Shown: positions 25,974 to 35,243, counted from the first letter of the stretch. The stretch is 64,000 bases of DNA from Microbacterium pumilum (GCF_039530225.1 NZ_BAAAOH010000001.1:2852001-2916000), one strand, 5' to 3'. Notes: a model not told the origin generated them from the sequence alone. Program-made: numbers and translations.

Positions 25974-26957
25974 TCAGAAGCCCATTCGCCCGAGCTGCTT
26001 CGGGTCGCGCTGCCACTCCTTCGCCACACGAACGTGGAGCGATAAGTAGACCCGCGAGCCGATGAGCGGTTCGATGCCGGCACGCGCCCTCGCGCCGACG
26101 TCTCGCAGTCGGGATCCCTTGCGACCGATGATGATCGCCTTCTGGCTGTCTCGCTCCACCACGATGTCGGCGAAGACGTCGGTCAGGTCGGAGTCCTCTC
26201 GGGCTCGGATCTCCTGGACGACCACCGCGATCGAGTGCGGCAGCTCATCGCGGACGCCCTCCAGCGCAGCCTCGCGGATCATCTCGGCGATGCGGTCCTC
26301 GTCGGACTCGTCGGTCACCACGCCGTCGGGATACAGGGCGGGGCCGACCGGCAGGAGCGCCAGCAGCTCGTCCGTGAGCACATCGAGCCGATCTTCGGTG
26401 AGCGCCGAGAGGGGGATGACGGCAGCCCAGTCCTCGCGAAGACTGTCGACCTCCATCAGGCGGTCGGTGATCTGCTCGCGACTGGCGACATCCGTCTTGG
26501 TCACGATCGCCACCTTCTTGGCGCGACGGTACCCGTCGAGGGATTCGGCAATGCGTTTGTCGCCCGGTCCGACCTTCTCGATCGCCGGCACGCAGAAGCC
26601 GATCACGTCCACGTCGCCGAGAACCTGTTCGACGAGGTCGTTCAGCCGCTGGCCGAGCAGCGTCCGAGGCTTGTGCAGCCCGGGCGTGTCGACGATGACG
26701 AGCTGTCCGCCAGGACGGTTCAGGATGCCGCGGATGGCGCGTCGCGTGGTCTGCGGCTTGTCGCTCGTGATGGCGACCTTCTCGCCCACCAGAGCGTTCG
26801 TGAGCGTCGACTTGCCGACATTCGGCCGGCCGACGAATGTCACGAAACCGGATCGCCCTTCGACACGCTCAGCGAAGCCGTCGACCGGTTGGTCAGCTTG
26901 TCGAACCACGGGAGCCCCGAGGGACCCCTCCTCGGGCTCAGGGACCGTCGCGGTCAT
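25974..26957 (-). CDS. era: GTPase Era
   Basis: Era binds 16S rRNA and helps mature the small ribosomal subunit. The 327-residue protein has the P-loop GRPNVGKST, the switch region DKPQTTRRAI, DTPGLH, TKTD (NKXD variant) and a C-terminal KH domain with IIGRKGSRLRDVG. An extension of about 35 residues precedes the GTPase domain; most of it is coded by a dispersed inverted repeat (26858-26907). The start overlaps the stop of the upstream CBS-domain gene (ATGA). Confidence 0.95.
   Translation of the reverse strand: MTATVPEPEEGSLGAPVVRQADQPVDGFAERVEGRSGFVTFVGRPNVGKSTLTNALVGEKVAITSDKPQTTRRAIRGILNRPGGQLVIVDTPGLHKPRTLLGQRLNDLVEQVLGDVDVIGFCVPAIEKVGPGDKRIAESLDGYRRAKKVAIVTKTDVASREQITDRLMEVDSLREDWAAVIPLSALTEDRLDVLTDELLALLPVGPALYPDGVVTDESDEDRIAEMIREAALEGVRDELPHSIAVVVQEIRAREDSDLTDVFADIVVERDSQKAIIIGRKGSRLRDVGARARAGIEPLIGSRVYLSLHVRVAKEWQRDPKQLGRMGF
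26858..26907. repeat. Dispersed inverted repeat inside the era coding region
   Basis: CTTCGACACGCTCAGCGAAG and TTGGTCAGCTTGTCGAACC are imperfect inverted arms around an 11-base centre. The same core is seen after fabF at 4966-4987. Here it is read in frame as part of the N-terminal extension of Era. Confidence 0.65.
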
Positions 26958-28315
26958 GATCGCTCCTTCTTCTTGGAGACGCGCACCTCGCCGCTTCGCG
27001 GCGTCAGGGTGCGGATCTCTTCGGTGCGCGGTGCTCGTCCCGAGGCGGGCTCGGCGTCCAGCGCCTCGCCTCGCTCCACGAAGACCGACGAGATCCCGCG
27101 ACCGCGACCGCGTGAGGCGCCGCCGGTCATGATGAGGCCACCGTACTCCGCCGTCGCACCGGGCTGCGGGACGCGCCCGAGCACCTTGCCGAGCAGTCCG
27201 CCGATCGAGTCGACGTCCTCGTCCTCGAGTTCGATGCCGAACAGGTCGCCGACCTCATCGAGCCCGAGGCGCGCGCTCACCCGGAACCGACCGGGTTCGA
27301 GCTCGGTCACCTCGTCGGCCCGCGGGTCGTACTCGTCGGCGATCTCGCCGACCAGCTCCTCGATGAGGTCCTCGAGGGTCACGAGCCCAGACACGCCGCC
27401 GTACTCGTCGATCACGAGGCAGACGTGGACGGCGTCGCGCTTCATCTGCTGCAGGAGCGTCTCGGCCTTCATGGACTCAGGCACGAACACGGCCGGTCGT
27501 GTGATCCGGGTGATGGGTGCATCCCGCCAGCCGGACTCGTCGCGGAAGCCGAACTGCACGAGATCCTTGAGGTACAGCACGCCGACGACGTCGTCCGCGT
27601 CGTCATCGACGATCGGCACACGCGACACGCCCTTGTCGAGGAAGATCGCCATGGCTTCGCGCGTGGACGCCGACGCATCCACCGTGACCATGTCGGTGCG
27701 CGGCACCATCACCGCTCGCACGTACGTGTCGGTGAAGTCGAACACCGAGTGGATGAGCTCCCGATCGTCCTGCTCGATGAGCTCGTTCTCGGCGGCCTCG
27801 TCGATGATGCTGAGCAGCTGCTGCTCGGACGCGAACGACGACCCGCGGGATGCTCCCGGCGTGATCCTCATGCCGATCACCACGAGTCCGTGCGCGAGCG
27901 GACCGAGGATGATGCGCACGCCGCGGATGACGGGTGCCGACGCTCGGAGCAGGCCGGTGGCGTGAAGCCTTCCGACATTCCGGGGGCTCGCGCCCACCAC
28001 GACGTACGAGACGCCGGTCATGAGCACGGCTGCCGCGAGCATCGCCCACCAGATGCTGTCGAACAGCAGCGTGAAGGCCACCGTGACGAGCACCGCCGCT
28101 GTGGTCTCCGCGAGCACGCGGATGAACACGACAGCGTTGGCGTGCGCGTCGGGATCGGCGGCGATGTTGCGCAGATAGGGAGCGTTGCGTCCCCCTGCGC
28201 CGAGTTCGGCGAGGTCGGCACGCGATGTGACGCCCAGCGCTGCGTCGATCGCGACCATGAGGAAACCGAAGGCGAGGAGCAGCGCCGCAGCGACGAGGAG
28301 GAGGGCCGCTGTCAT
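26954..28315 (-). CDS. Hemolysin/CorC-type membrane protein with CBS domains
   Basis: The 453-residue protein has an N-terminal CNNM-type transmembrane domain (about four helices, residues 1-130), a paired CBS domain (MVPRTDMVTVDA to GVLYLKDL, then VCLVIDEYGGVSGLVTLEDLIEELVGEI) and a C-terminal CorC_HlyC transporter-associated domain. Relatives are linked to magnesium or cobalt efflux. Start ATG 28315 overlaps the ybeY stop (ATGA) and its stop overlaps the era start. The position between ybeY and era is conserved in actinobacteria. Confidence 0.92.
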   Translation of the reverse strand: MTAALLLVAAALLLAFGFLMVAIDAALGVTSRADLAELGAGGRNAPYLRNIAADPDAHANAVVFIRVLAETTAAVLVTVAFTLLFDSIWWAMLAAAVLMTGVSYVVVGASPRNVGRLHATGLLRASAPVIRGVRIILGPLAHGLVVIGMRITPGASRGSSFASEQQLLSIIDEAAENELIEQDDRELIHSVFDFTDTYVRAVMVPRTDMVTVDASASTREAMAIFLDKGVSRVPIVDDDADDVVGVLYLKDLVQFGFRDESGWRDAPITRITRPAVFVPESMKAETLLQQMKRDAVHVCLVIDEYGGVSGLVTLEDLIEELVGEIADEYDPRADEVTELEPGRFRVSARLGLDEVGDLFGIELEDEDVDSIGGLLGKVLGRVPQPGATAEYGGLIMTGGASRGRGRGISSVFVERGEALDAEPASGRAPRTEEIRTLTPRSGEVRVSKKKERS

Positions 28316-28782
28316 GTGCGGCCGCGGCGACGTTCGGCGGCCTGGAAGCCCACGATGAGGTCCTTCTGGATCCCGAACATCTCGCGCTCCTCCTCGGGCT
28401 CGGCGTGATCGAAGCCGAGGAGGTGGAGCAGGCCGTGCGTCGTCAGCATCACGAGTTCGTCCATCGTGGAGTGCTTCGCCGCGACGGCCTGGGTCTCGGC
28501 GACCTGCGGGCACAGCACGATGTCGCCCAGCAGTCCGGCGGGGGTCGGCATGTCCTCGGTGCCGGGGCGGAGCTCATCCATCGGGAAGCTCAGCACGTCC
28601 GTCGGGCCCGGCTCGTCCATCCACTGGACGTGGAGCGCCTCCATCGCGCCCTCATCGACGAGCATGATGGCGACATCCGCATCGGGACTCACGTGCAGTT
28701 CGGCCAGATCGTGCTCCATGAGTCGCAGCAGCACGGTCTCATCGACCGGAATGCCGGATTCGTTGTTGATCTCGATGGTCAT
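28312..28782 (-). CDS. ybeY: Endoribonuclease YbeY
   Basis: YbeY is a zinc-dependent RNase active in 16S rRNA 3-prime processing and ribosome quality control. The 156-residue protein has the metal motif HGLLHLLGFDH, which fits H-x3-H-x5-H, and the conserved TDVLSFP region. Both ends overlap neighbours by four bases (phoH stop and CBS-protein start), showing translational coupling in a ribosome-maturation series. Confidence 0.95.
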   Translation of the reverse strand: MTIEINNESGIPVDETVLLRLMEHDLAELHVSPDADVAIMLVDEGAMEALHVQWMDEPGPTDVLSFPMDELRPGTEDMPTPAGLLGDIVLCPQVAETQAVAAKHSTMDELVMLTTHGLLHLLGFDHAEPEEEREMFGIQKDLIVGFQAAERRRGRT

Positions 28783-29858
28783 GAGCGGCCTCGCTTGGGC
28801 AGATGGTCCCGCGGCCCGGCGGGGCGCACCCCGGAGCGGCGATCGGCGCGATTCGCGAACTCGGATGCCTCATCCCGCTCGCGACGCCCGGCGAGACGTC
28901 GCTCGTCGTACTCGGTGTACGCATCCACGATCCGGCCGACCAGGCTGTGCCGCACGACGTCGTCGCTCGTCAGGTAGGCGAAATGGATGTCGTCGATCTC
29001 GTTGAGCACTCGGGTCACCAGCCGAAGCCCCGAGGCGCCCAGCGGCAGGTCGATCTGCGTGATGTCGCCGGTGACCACCATCCGAGTGCCGAAGCCCAGA
29101 CGCGTGAGGAACATCTTCATCTGCTCGGGCGTCGTGTTCTGCGCCTCATCCAGCACGACGAACGAGTCGTTCAGCGTGCGTCCGCGCATATAGGCCAGCG
29201 GGGCGACCTCGATCGTGCCGCTCGCCATGAGCTTCGGCACGATCTCGGGGTCCATCATCTCGTTGAGCGCGTCGTAGAGCGGCCGCAGGTAGGGGTCGAT
29301 CTTGTCGTTCAGCGTTCCGGGGAGGAATCCGAGCCGCTCCCCTGCTTCGACCGCGGGCCGCGTGAGGATGATCCGGCTGACGTCCTTGCGCTGCAGCGCC
29401 TGCACCGCCTTGGCCATCGCCAGGTAGGTCTTGCCCGTGCCGGCGGGCCCAATGCCGAACACGATCGTGTTCTCTTCGATCGCGTCGACGTAGGCCTTCT
29501 GCCCGAGGGTCTTGGGGCGGATGATGCGCCCGCGCGTCGAGAGGATCGCCTCGCCCAGCACCTCGGAGGGTCGCTGGCCGCCGTCGACACGCAGGATCTT
29601 GTTGGACGACGAGACGTCGGCGGGCGCGAGGTCGTGGCCGGCCTTGGTCATCGCGAGCAGCTCGTCCACCAGCGCGCGCGCGGCTGCGACGGCCTCGGCC
29701 GAGCCGGTGAGGGTGATCTCGTTGCCGCGCACGAGCACGTCGACGGTCGGATGCTCTCGCTCGACCACTCGCAGCAGTCTGTCCTGCGGGCCGAGAAGCT
29801 GGACCATGGCGACGCCGTCCGCGTAGACGCGGTCGACCGTGGGTGAATCGTCAGGCAC
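28779..29858 (-). CDS. phoH: PhoH-like ATPase
   Basis: The 359-residue protein has an N-terminal KH-like part and a PhoH ATPase domain with Walker A GIGPAGTGKTYLA and Walker B FVVLDEAQN. PhoH proteins act in RNA metabolism; adjacency to ybeY is widespread. GTG at 29858 is taken as start because it overlaps the end of the HIT gene by 8 bp and gives the usual length. The tail beyond residue 320 is basic and poorly conserved. Confidence 0.93.
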   Translation of the reverse strand: MPDDSPTVDRVYADGVAMVQLLGPQDRLLRVVEREHPTVDVLVRGNEITLTGSAEAVAAARALVDELLAMTKAGHDLAPADVSSSNKILRVDGGQRPSEVLGEAILSTRGRIIRPKTLGQKAYVDAIEENTIVFGIGPAGTGKTYLAMAKAVQALQRKDVSRIILTRPAVEAGERLGFLPGTLNDKIDPYLRPLYDALNEMMDPEIVPKLMASGTIEVAPLAYMRGRTLNDSFVVLDEAQNTTPEQMKMFLTRLGFGTRMVVTGDITQIDLPLGASGLRLVTRVLNEIDDIHFAYLTSDDVVRHSLVGRIVDAYTEYDERRLAGRRERDEASEFANRADRRSGVRPAGPRDHLPKRGRS

Positions 29859-30198
29859 CGAGACTCTTCTCTTCGAGCCCACCGGCCAGGACATGGGCGT
29901 GAACATGGAACACCGTCTGCCCCGCCCTCTCGCCGGTGTTGAAGATGAGACGGAAGTCACCGTCGGAATGCTCGGAGGCGGCGCTGTTCGCCAGTCCGAC
30001 GAGCTCGACGAGAAGATCGGGGTCGCCGGCGGCCAGCTCGACGACGTTGCGGTAGTCCTCGGTCTTCGGGATCACGAGGAGATGCACCGGGGCCTTGGGT
30101 GCGATGTCGCGGATGACGAACGCGTTCTCGGTCTCGGCGATGATCTCGGAGGGGATCTCTCCCTTCAGGATTCTCGTGAAGATCGACGGTTCGCTCAT
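29851..30198 (-). CDS. HIT-family (Hint-like) nucleotide hydrolase
   Basis: The 115-residue protein has the histidine triad HVHAHVLAG near its end and the CxF-like N-terminal segment IFTRILKGEIPSEI. HINT proteins hydrolyse phosphoramidates of adenosine nucleotides. ATG at 30198 lies 6 nt after TAGACT and has no ribosome binding site, so a promoter inside the operon probably drives HIT-phoH and the genes beyond. Confidence 0.93.
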   Translation of the reverse strand: MSEPSIFTRILKGEIPSEIIAETENAFVIRDIAPKAPVHLLVIPKTEDYRNVVELAAGDPDLLVELVGLANSAASEHSDGDFRLIFNTGERAGQTVFHVHAHVLAGGLEEKSLGA

Positions 30199-30204
30199 GC
30201 TTCA

Positions 30205-30210
30205 AGTCTA
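30205..30210 (-). promoter_or_regulatory. -10 box for HIT-phoH and downstream genes
   Basis: TAGACT ends 6 nt before the ATG at 30198, in the 52-bp gap after rsmE. Confidence 0.6.
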
Positions 30211-30250
30211 GCGACGGCCTCCGCGGCCGGTCCGCGGCCGCCGACGCCGG

Positions 30251-30982
30251 CTACCAGCGCCCGAGCTCGGCGCTCACGATCGCGAGGGCGGCCGGTCCGG
30301 CGGTCGATGTGCGAAGCACGGTGTCGCCGAGTCGTACCGTCGTCGCTCCGGCCGACGTCAGCGCGTCGAGCTCCTCGGGTGCGATGCCGCCCTCCGGTCC
30401 GACGACGAGGACGATGTCGTCATCCGTCGTGAACGACAGCGCGGTGAGGGCGGTCTCGGCGGTCGGCTCCAAGACCAGCACACGGGCGGCCGCGGCACGG
30501 TGCGAAAGGTCGGCGGTGGTCTGCAGCGCGGCGACCTCGGGGAGCCAGGCGCGGTGCGCCTGCTTGGCGGCCTCGCGGACGATCGCCGCCCAACGTGCGC
30601 GACCCTTGGCCGCCTTGGCCTCATCCCATCGCGACACGCTCCGCGCCGCCTGCCACGGCACGATCTCGTCGACGCCGAGCTCGGTCGCCGTCTGCACCGC
30701 GAGTTCGTCCCGGTCGCCCTTGGCGAGGGCCTGCACCAGCACGATTCGCGGTCTGGGCCGCGGCACGTCGGAGCGGGCGAGGATCCGCACCACGACCTCG
30801 CGAGGCGCCACCGACTGGCACTCCCCCGTCAGCCACGCTCCGCGACCGTCGCCGATCGTGACGTCCTCGCCGACTCGCACCCGCCGTACCGTGGCCGCGT
30901 GATGCGCCTCTGCGCCGGTGAGCGTCACGACGTCCCCGGCACCCGCAGCTGTGGGCTCGTCGAGGACGAAGTGGAGCGGCAT
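30251..30982 (-). CDS. rsmE: 16S rRNA m3U1498 methyltransferase
   Basis: RsmE methylates U1498 of 16S rRNA. The 243-residue SPOUT-family protein shows the N-terminal PUA-like part (HHAATVRRVRVGED), the cofactor knot VVGPEGGIAPEE and the ending RLGDTVLRTSTAGPAAL. It starts five bases after the dnaJ stop. The dnaJ-rsmE pair after hrcA is common in actinobacteria. Confidence 0.95.
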   Translation of the reverse strand: MPLHFVLDEPTAAGAGDVVTLTGAEAHHAATVRRVRVGEDVTIGDGRGAWLTGECQSVAPREVVVRILARSDVPRPRPRIVLVQALAKGDRDELAVQTATELGVDEIVPWQAARSVSRWDEAKAAKGRARWAAIVREAAKQAHRAWLPEVAALQTTADLSHRAAAARVLVLEPTAETALTALSFTTDDDIVLVVGPEGGIAPEELDALTSAGATTVRLGDTVLRTSTAGPAALAIVSAELGRW

Positions 30983-30987
30983 CCGGC

Positions 30988-32106
30988 TCAGCCGTTCCGG
31001 AAGCGATCGCGGAGCTTCGCGAACAGTCCCTGGTGGAACTCGGCAAGCCGCGGCCCCGGAGCCTTCGTGCGCCGGGCGAACTCCTCGATGAGCGCGCGCT
31101 CCCTGGCGTCGAGGCGCGTGGGCGTGACGACGTGCACGCCGACCCGCAGATCGCCGCGCTGCGAGCCGCGTAGCGGGGTGATGCCGCGGCCCTTGATGGT
31201 CAGGATGTCGCCGGCCTGCACGCCGGGCCTGAGCTCGAGTTCGACGGAGCCGTCGAGTGACTCGATCGTCGTCGTGGTGCCGAGGATGGCATCGGGCATC
31301 GAGACCTCGAGCGTGGCGAGCAGATCGTCGCCGTCACGGCTGAAGGTCTCGTGCGGAGACACCGTGACCTCGATGTACAGGTCGCCGTTGGGGCCGCCGG
31401 CAGGACCGACCTCGCCCGAGCCGGGCAGCTGAAGCCGCAGACCGGTCTCGACGCCGGCGGGGATGTCGAGCGACACCGTTCGGCGGGCGCGTACACGGCC
31501 TTGTCCCTGGCAGGTCGCGCAAGGGTACGGGATCGTCGTGCCGTAGCCCTGGCAGACGTTGCAGGGCTGCGTGGTCACCACGTTGCCGAGGAGGCTGCGC
31601 ACCTGCCGCTGCACGTTTCCGCTGCCATGGCAGATGTCGCACGTCACGGGCGAGGTGCCCGGCTGGCAGCAGGAGCCCTTGCATGTCTCGCAGACCACCG
31701 CGGTGTCGACCTCGATCTCTCGGTGGACGCCGAACACGACATCCCCGAGCTCGAGGGTGACGCGCACCAGTGCGTCCTGTCCGCGCTCGCGCCGTGAGCG
31801 CGGGCGACCCGCCCGGCCGCCTCCGGCCGCGCCGAAGAACGTCTCGAAGATGTCGCTGAAGCCGCCGAACCCGCCGGCACCTCCGGCGCCGCCGAACGGC
31901 TGGTCACCGCCCATGTCGTAGCGGGCGCGCTGGTCAGGGTCGCTGAGCACGTCATAGGCGTGAGTCACGAGCTTGAACCGTTCGGACGCCTCCGCACCGG
32001 GGTTCACGTCGGGGTGCAGCTGCCGCGCCAGGCGTCGGTACGCCTTCTTGATCTCGTCGGTGCTCGCATCGCGCGCGACGCCGAGCACCTCGTAATGGTC
32101 AGCCAC
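30988..32106 (-). CDS. dnaJ: Chaperone DnaJ
   Basis: The 372-residue co-chaperone has a J domain with HPD (residues about 33-35), a Gly-rich linker ([12 protein letters not shown]), a zinc-finger region and C-terminal substrate domains. Three of four zinc motifs are standard ([24 protein letters not shown]); the first reads CETCKGSC, with Cys in place of the last Gly. GTG at 32106 follows a strong AAGGAAGG site. It lies directly after hrcA and is presumably repressed with it. Confidence 0.95.
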   Translation of the reverse strand: MADHYEVLGVARDASTDEIKKAYRRLARQLHPDVNPGAEASERFKLVTHAYDVLSDPDQRARYDMGGDQPFGGAGGAGGFGGFSDIFETFFGAAGGGRAGRPRSRRERGQDALVRVTLELGDVVFGVHREIEVDTAVVCETCKGSCCQPGTSPVTCDICHGSGNVQRQVRSLLGNVVTTQPCNVCQGYGTTIPYPCATCQGQGRVRARRTVSLDIPAGVETGLRLQLPGSGEVGPAGGPNGDLYIEVTVSPHETFSRDGDDLLATLEVSMPDAILGTTTTIESLDGSVELELRPGVQAGDILTIKGRGITPLRGSQRGDLRVGVHVVTPTRLDARERALIEEFARRTKAPGPRLAEFHQGLFAKLRDRFRNG

Positions 32107-32160
32107 AATCGCCTTCCTTGCCGCGGCACGCCGCGGATCGTGTCAATTCGTCGCCGACGT

Positions 32161-33201
32161 TCAGCGGCTGCTCTCGTCTTCTTCGAGCAGCCGCGTGAGG
32201 TAGCGGGCCACAGCCCGCACGGCGGCGAGGTTCGTCGGGTAATCCATTCGCGTCGGTCCGAGCACGCCCACGCGGGCGCGCGAACCGGTGGCGTCGTAAT
32301 CGCTTGCGAGCACCGAGGCCTCACCCAGACCGAACGGCTCGTTCTCGCGGCCGATGCTCGTGGCGAGCCCCTGGTCGTCGGCGACCATCTCGCTCATGAG
32401 CCGGAGTATCGTCACCTGCTCCTCGATGGCCTCGAGAAGGGGGTAGATGCTGCCGCGGAAGTCGGCCTCGCGTCGCGCGAGGGTGGCGCTTCCGGCGAGG
32501 ACGAGCCGGTCCTGACGGAACTCCTCCAGCTCCTCGGCGACGACCCGCAGAATCACCGCGATGGCTGCGTCGCGTGACGCGGCTGCCGGACTGGCCTGCG
32601 CGAGGTGGTCGCCGATGCGCTGCACGCCTTCACGCACCGAGCGGCCGACGAGGAGCGTGCCGAGTTCGGCGCGCATCCGGGCCAGATCCTCGTCGTCGAA
32701 ATCGGCGCCGACGACCGTCATCCGCTGCGAGACCCGACCGGTGTCGGTCACGACGATGACGAGCATGCGTCCAGCGCCGAGCTGCACGAGCTCGACATGC
32801 GTGACGCGTGCTCGCGCGAACGACGGGTACTGGACGATGGCGACCTGGCCGGTCAGCTGGGTGAGTGCCCGCACGGTGCGGACCAGCACGTCGTCGAGGT
32901 CACCGGGGCCCTCGAGGAACGAGGAGATCGCGGTGCGCTGGGCGGGGCTGAGCGGGCGCAGAGCCGAGAGGTGATCGACGAACACCCGGTAGCCCTTGTC
33001 GGTGGGCACACGGCCCGATGAGGTGTGCGGGGCGGCGATGAGCTCTTCGTCTTCGAGGAGAGCCATGTCGTTGCGGATGGTCGCGGCAGACACGCCGAAC
33101 GCGTGCCGTTCGACGATCGCCTTGCTGCCGACGGGTTCTCGCGTGTCGACGTAGTCCTGGACGATCGCTCGCAGCACCTGCAGACCGCGTTCGCTGACCA
33201 T
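32161..33201 (-). CDS. hrcA: Heat-inducible transcription repressor HrcA
   Basis: HrcA binds CIRCE operators and represses chaperone genes until heat stress. The 346-residue protein has an N-terminal winged helix (VLRAIVQDYVDTREPVGSK, SAATIRNDMALLE) and a GAF-like centre. The ATG at 33201 follows GAGGAGG. A CIRCE palindrome lies just upstream next to the -10 box, so it regulates itself and the dnaJ genes after it. Confidence 0.95.
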   Translation of the reverse strand: MVSERGLQVLRAIVQDYVDTREPVGSKAIVERHAFGVSAATIRNDMALLEDEELIAAPHTSSGRVPTDKGYRVFVDHLSALRPLSPAQRTAISSFLEGPGDLDDVLVRTVRALTQLTGQVAIVQYPSFARARVTHVELVQLGAGRMLVIVVTDTGRVSQRMTVVGADFDDEDLARMRAELGTLLVGRSVREGVQRIGDHLAQASPAAASRDAAIAVILRVVAEELEEFRQDRLVLAGSATLARREADFRGSIYPLLEAIEEQVTILRLMSEMVADDQGLATSIGRENEPFGLGEASVLASDYDATGSRARVGVLGPTRMDYPTNLAAVRAVARYLTRLLEEDESSR

Positions 33202-33237
33202 CCCGCCTCCTCACGCCGCTCTCGGCACCAGGGTCAC

Positions 33238-33262
33238 TGGCACTCGCATGACTGGAGTGCCA
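33238..33262 (-). promoter_or_regulatory. CIRCE operator
   Basis: TGGCACTC, nine bases, then GAGTGCCA form a perfect inverted repeat; the consensus is TTAGCACTC-N9-GAGTGCTAA. It lies 37 nt before the hrcA ATG. Confidence 0.85.
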
Positions 33263-33268
33263 ATTCTA
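33263..33268 (-). promoter_or_regulatory. -10 box of the hrcA operon
   Basis: TAGAAT adjoins the CIRCE palindrome on its upstream side, so HrcA binding would cover the transcription start. Confidence 0.65.
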
Positions 33269-33299
33269 CCGGATGGATCCTGCCCGGTCTGGAAGCGCG

Positions 33300-34517
33300 T
33301 CAGTCGGTGAGCGCCCGCACCACGGCATCGGCGAGCAAGCGCCCGCGCCGGGTGAGCACGATCGTGCCGCGCACTGCCGACGGCCCGTCCACCAGGCCAT
33401 CGGCGATCAGCGCCGCGACCGCATGGCGCCCCTCGCCCAGCAGCTCGGAGATGGGCAGTCCCTCGCGGATCCGGGTGCGCAGCAGCACGCTCTCGAGCGC
33501 GCGAGCCGCGGCATCCGGCCTCTCACGACCAGCCGCGGGAGACTCACCCGCCGCGAGCCGCTGTGCGTAGGCCGCGGGATGCTTGACGTTCCAGAAGCGC
33601 ACACCCCCGATGTGGCTGTGTGCGCCGGGGCCGAAGCCCCACCAGTCGGTGCCCTGCCAGTAGGCGAGGTTGTGACGAGAGCGCTGCGACTCGTCTCGCG
33701 CCCAGTTCGACACCTCATACCACTCGTAGCCGGCCGCGGCGAGCAGCTCGTCGGCGAGCTCGTACATGTCGGCCTGCAGGTCGTCATCGGGCGCCGGCAC
33801 CTCGCCGCGACGGATCTGCCGCGAAAGCTTCGTGCCGTCCTCGACGATCAGCGCGTACGCCGAGATGTGATCGGGCGCGAGCGCGATGGCCTCTTCGAGC
33901 GATGTGCGCCAGTCGTCGAGTGTCTCCTCCGGTGCGCCGTAGATCAGGTCCAGGCTGACATCGAGCCCCACGCTGCGCGCGGCGATCAGCGCCGTCCGCA
34001 CGTTCGCCGGCTCGTGCGTGCGGTCGAGCGCCGCGAGCACGCGCGGGACCGCCGACTGCATACCGATCGACATCCTGGTGATTCCGGATACCGCGAGCTC
34101 GGCCGCGACGTCATCCGTCACCGTGTCGGGATTGGCCTCGACGGTGACCTCGGCATCCGCCTCGATCCCGAACGCCGAACGCACTCCCCCGAGCATCCGT
34201 CCGAGATCGCCCGGCGGCAGGAGTGTCGGCGTGCCGCCGCCGAAGAACACGGTGCGCGCCGGCCGGAGCGGGCCTGATGCCTCCAGCACCCGCCGGGCGA
34301 GGGTGATCTCCTGCAGCAGCGTGTCGGCGTACTGGTCCTGCCTTGCCCCTTGCAGCTCACTCGATGTGTAGGTGTTGAAGTCGCAGTAGCCGCACCGAAC
34401 GCGGCAGAACGGCACGTGCAGATAGACGCCGAACGATGTGCGGGCGTCGATCGCCGTGCCGGGCGGCAGTGAGCCGTCGGCCGGCGCCGGCTCGCCGAGC
34501 GGCAGCGCGGAGCCCAT
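33300..34517 (-). CDS. hemW: HemW-like radical SAM protein
   Basis: The 405-residue protein has the radical-SAM cluster motif CRVRCGYC (CX3CX2C) at about residue 37 and the HemN_C domain at the C-terminus. HemW proteins bind heme and are not true coproporphyrinogen oxidases, though often so labelled. Further motifs are FFGGGTPTLL and MGMQS-like SIGMQSAVP. A GAGG site lies 5 nt before the ATG, and it follows the DUF1990 gene by 7 bp, so they are co-transcribed. Confidence 0.92.
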   Translation of the reverse strand: MGSALPLGEPAPADGSLPPGTAIDARTSFGVYLHVPFCRVRCGYCDFNTYTSSELQGARQDQYADTLLQEITLARRVLEASGPLRPARTVFFGGGTPTLLPPGDLGRMLGGVRSAFGIEADAEVTVEANPDTVTDDVAAELAVSGITRMSIGMQSAVPRVLAALDRTHEPANVRTALIAARSVGLDVSLDLIYGAPEETLDDWRTSLEEAIALAPDHISAYALIVEDGTKLSRQIRRGEVPAPDDDLQADMYELADELLAAAGYEWYEVSNWARDESQRSRHNLAYWQGTDWWGFGPGAHSHIGGVRFWNVKHPAAYAQRLAAGESPAAGRERPDAAARALESVLLRTRIREGLPISELLGEGRHAVAALIADGLVDGPSAVRGTIVLTRRGRLLADAVVRALTD

Positions 34518-34524
34518 CAGCGCC

Positions 34525-35175
34525 TCACGCGGATGTGCTGTACAGCGGCGAGATCGCGCGGAGATACCGCGTGAACAGCTCCCGTCGGCGTCGGCGCGTC
34601 AGCCGAGGCAGCACCTTGTAGAGCACGGCCTCGGGGGCGTCGAACGCGCGGACGGTGAACCAGACCTCATCCTTGTCGTTCCACTCGAGCATGAACGACT
34701 CCTCGCCGCTCACGACCGAATCCGACACCGTGCCGAGCGCGAATCCCACGCGACGTGGTTCTTCGACGGCGAAGATGACTCGCAGCACGGCATCCGCGCG
34801 CAGGCCTTTCACCCGGCCGTCGACGCGGATCGTGGTGCCCGCTCCGACGTAGGGGGTGCCGTCCGCGTCGTAGCGCAGATCGGCATCGGTGCGGCTCGGC
34901 GCGATCGCGTTGCCTTCCCCGTCGAAGCTGACACCTGAGTACATGGGTCCGGATGCCGGGCGCACATCTTTGAGCTCCAGCCCGGCTCCCCGCTGCGCCG
35001 CCCAGGACAGCAGAGCATCGCTCGCGGTCTGGAAACGAGACTCGCCGCTGCCGATCCGCCACGACTCCTCGGCCGGGATGCTCCGCTCCGGCGGGTACTG
35101 CATCAGGTCGGGCGCCTGCGTCGCGCCGACGGCGGCGTAGTCGACGGTGTCGTCCCGGAAGGTTCCTCGACGCAT
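34525..35175 (-). CDS. DUF1990 family protein
   Basis: The 216-residue protein matches the DUF1990 family, seen widely in actinobacteria and plants, with no firmly known activity. Recognisable parts are GSGESRFQTASDALLSW, the middle AVLRVIFAVEEPRRVGFALGT, and GEESFMLEWNDKDEVWFTVRAF. No signal peptide or membrane helix is seen. ATG at 35175 lies 7 nt after TAGGCT, suggesting a leaderless message shared with hemW. Confidence 0.85.
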   Translation of the reverse strand: MRRGTFRDDTVDYAAVGATQAPDLMQYPPERSIPAEESWRIGSGESRFQTASDALLSWAAQRGAGLELKDVRPASGPMYSGVSFDGEGNAIAPSRTDADLRYDADGTPYVGAGTTIRVDGRVKGLRADAVLRVIFAVEEPRRVGFALGTVSDSVVSGEESFMLEWNDKDEVWFTVRAFDAPEAVLYKVLPRLTRRRRRELFTRYLRAISPLYSTSA

Positions 35176-35182
35176 GGTGTTC

Positions 35183-35188
35183 AGCCTA
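35183..35188 (-). promoter_or_regulatory. -10 box of DUF1990-hemW
   Basis: TAGGCT lies 7 nt before the ATG at 35175. Confidence 0.5.
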
Positions 35189-35243
35189 CCGATCTGCGCA
35201 GCGCGCGCACCGGCAGCCTGACGGCGCCGGGGCGCGGCATCCG

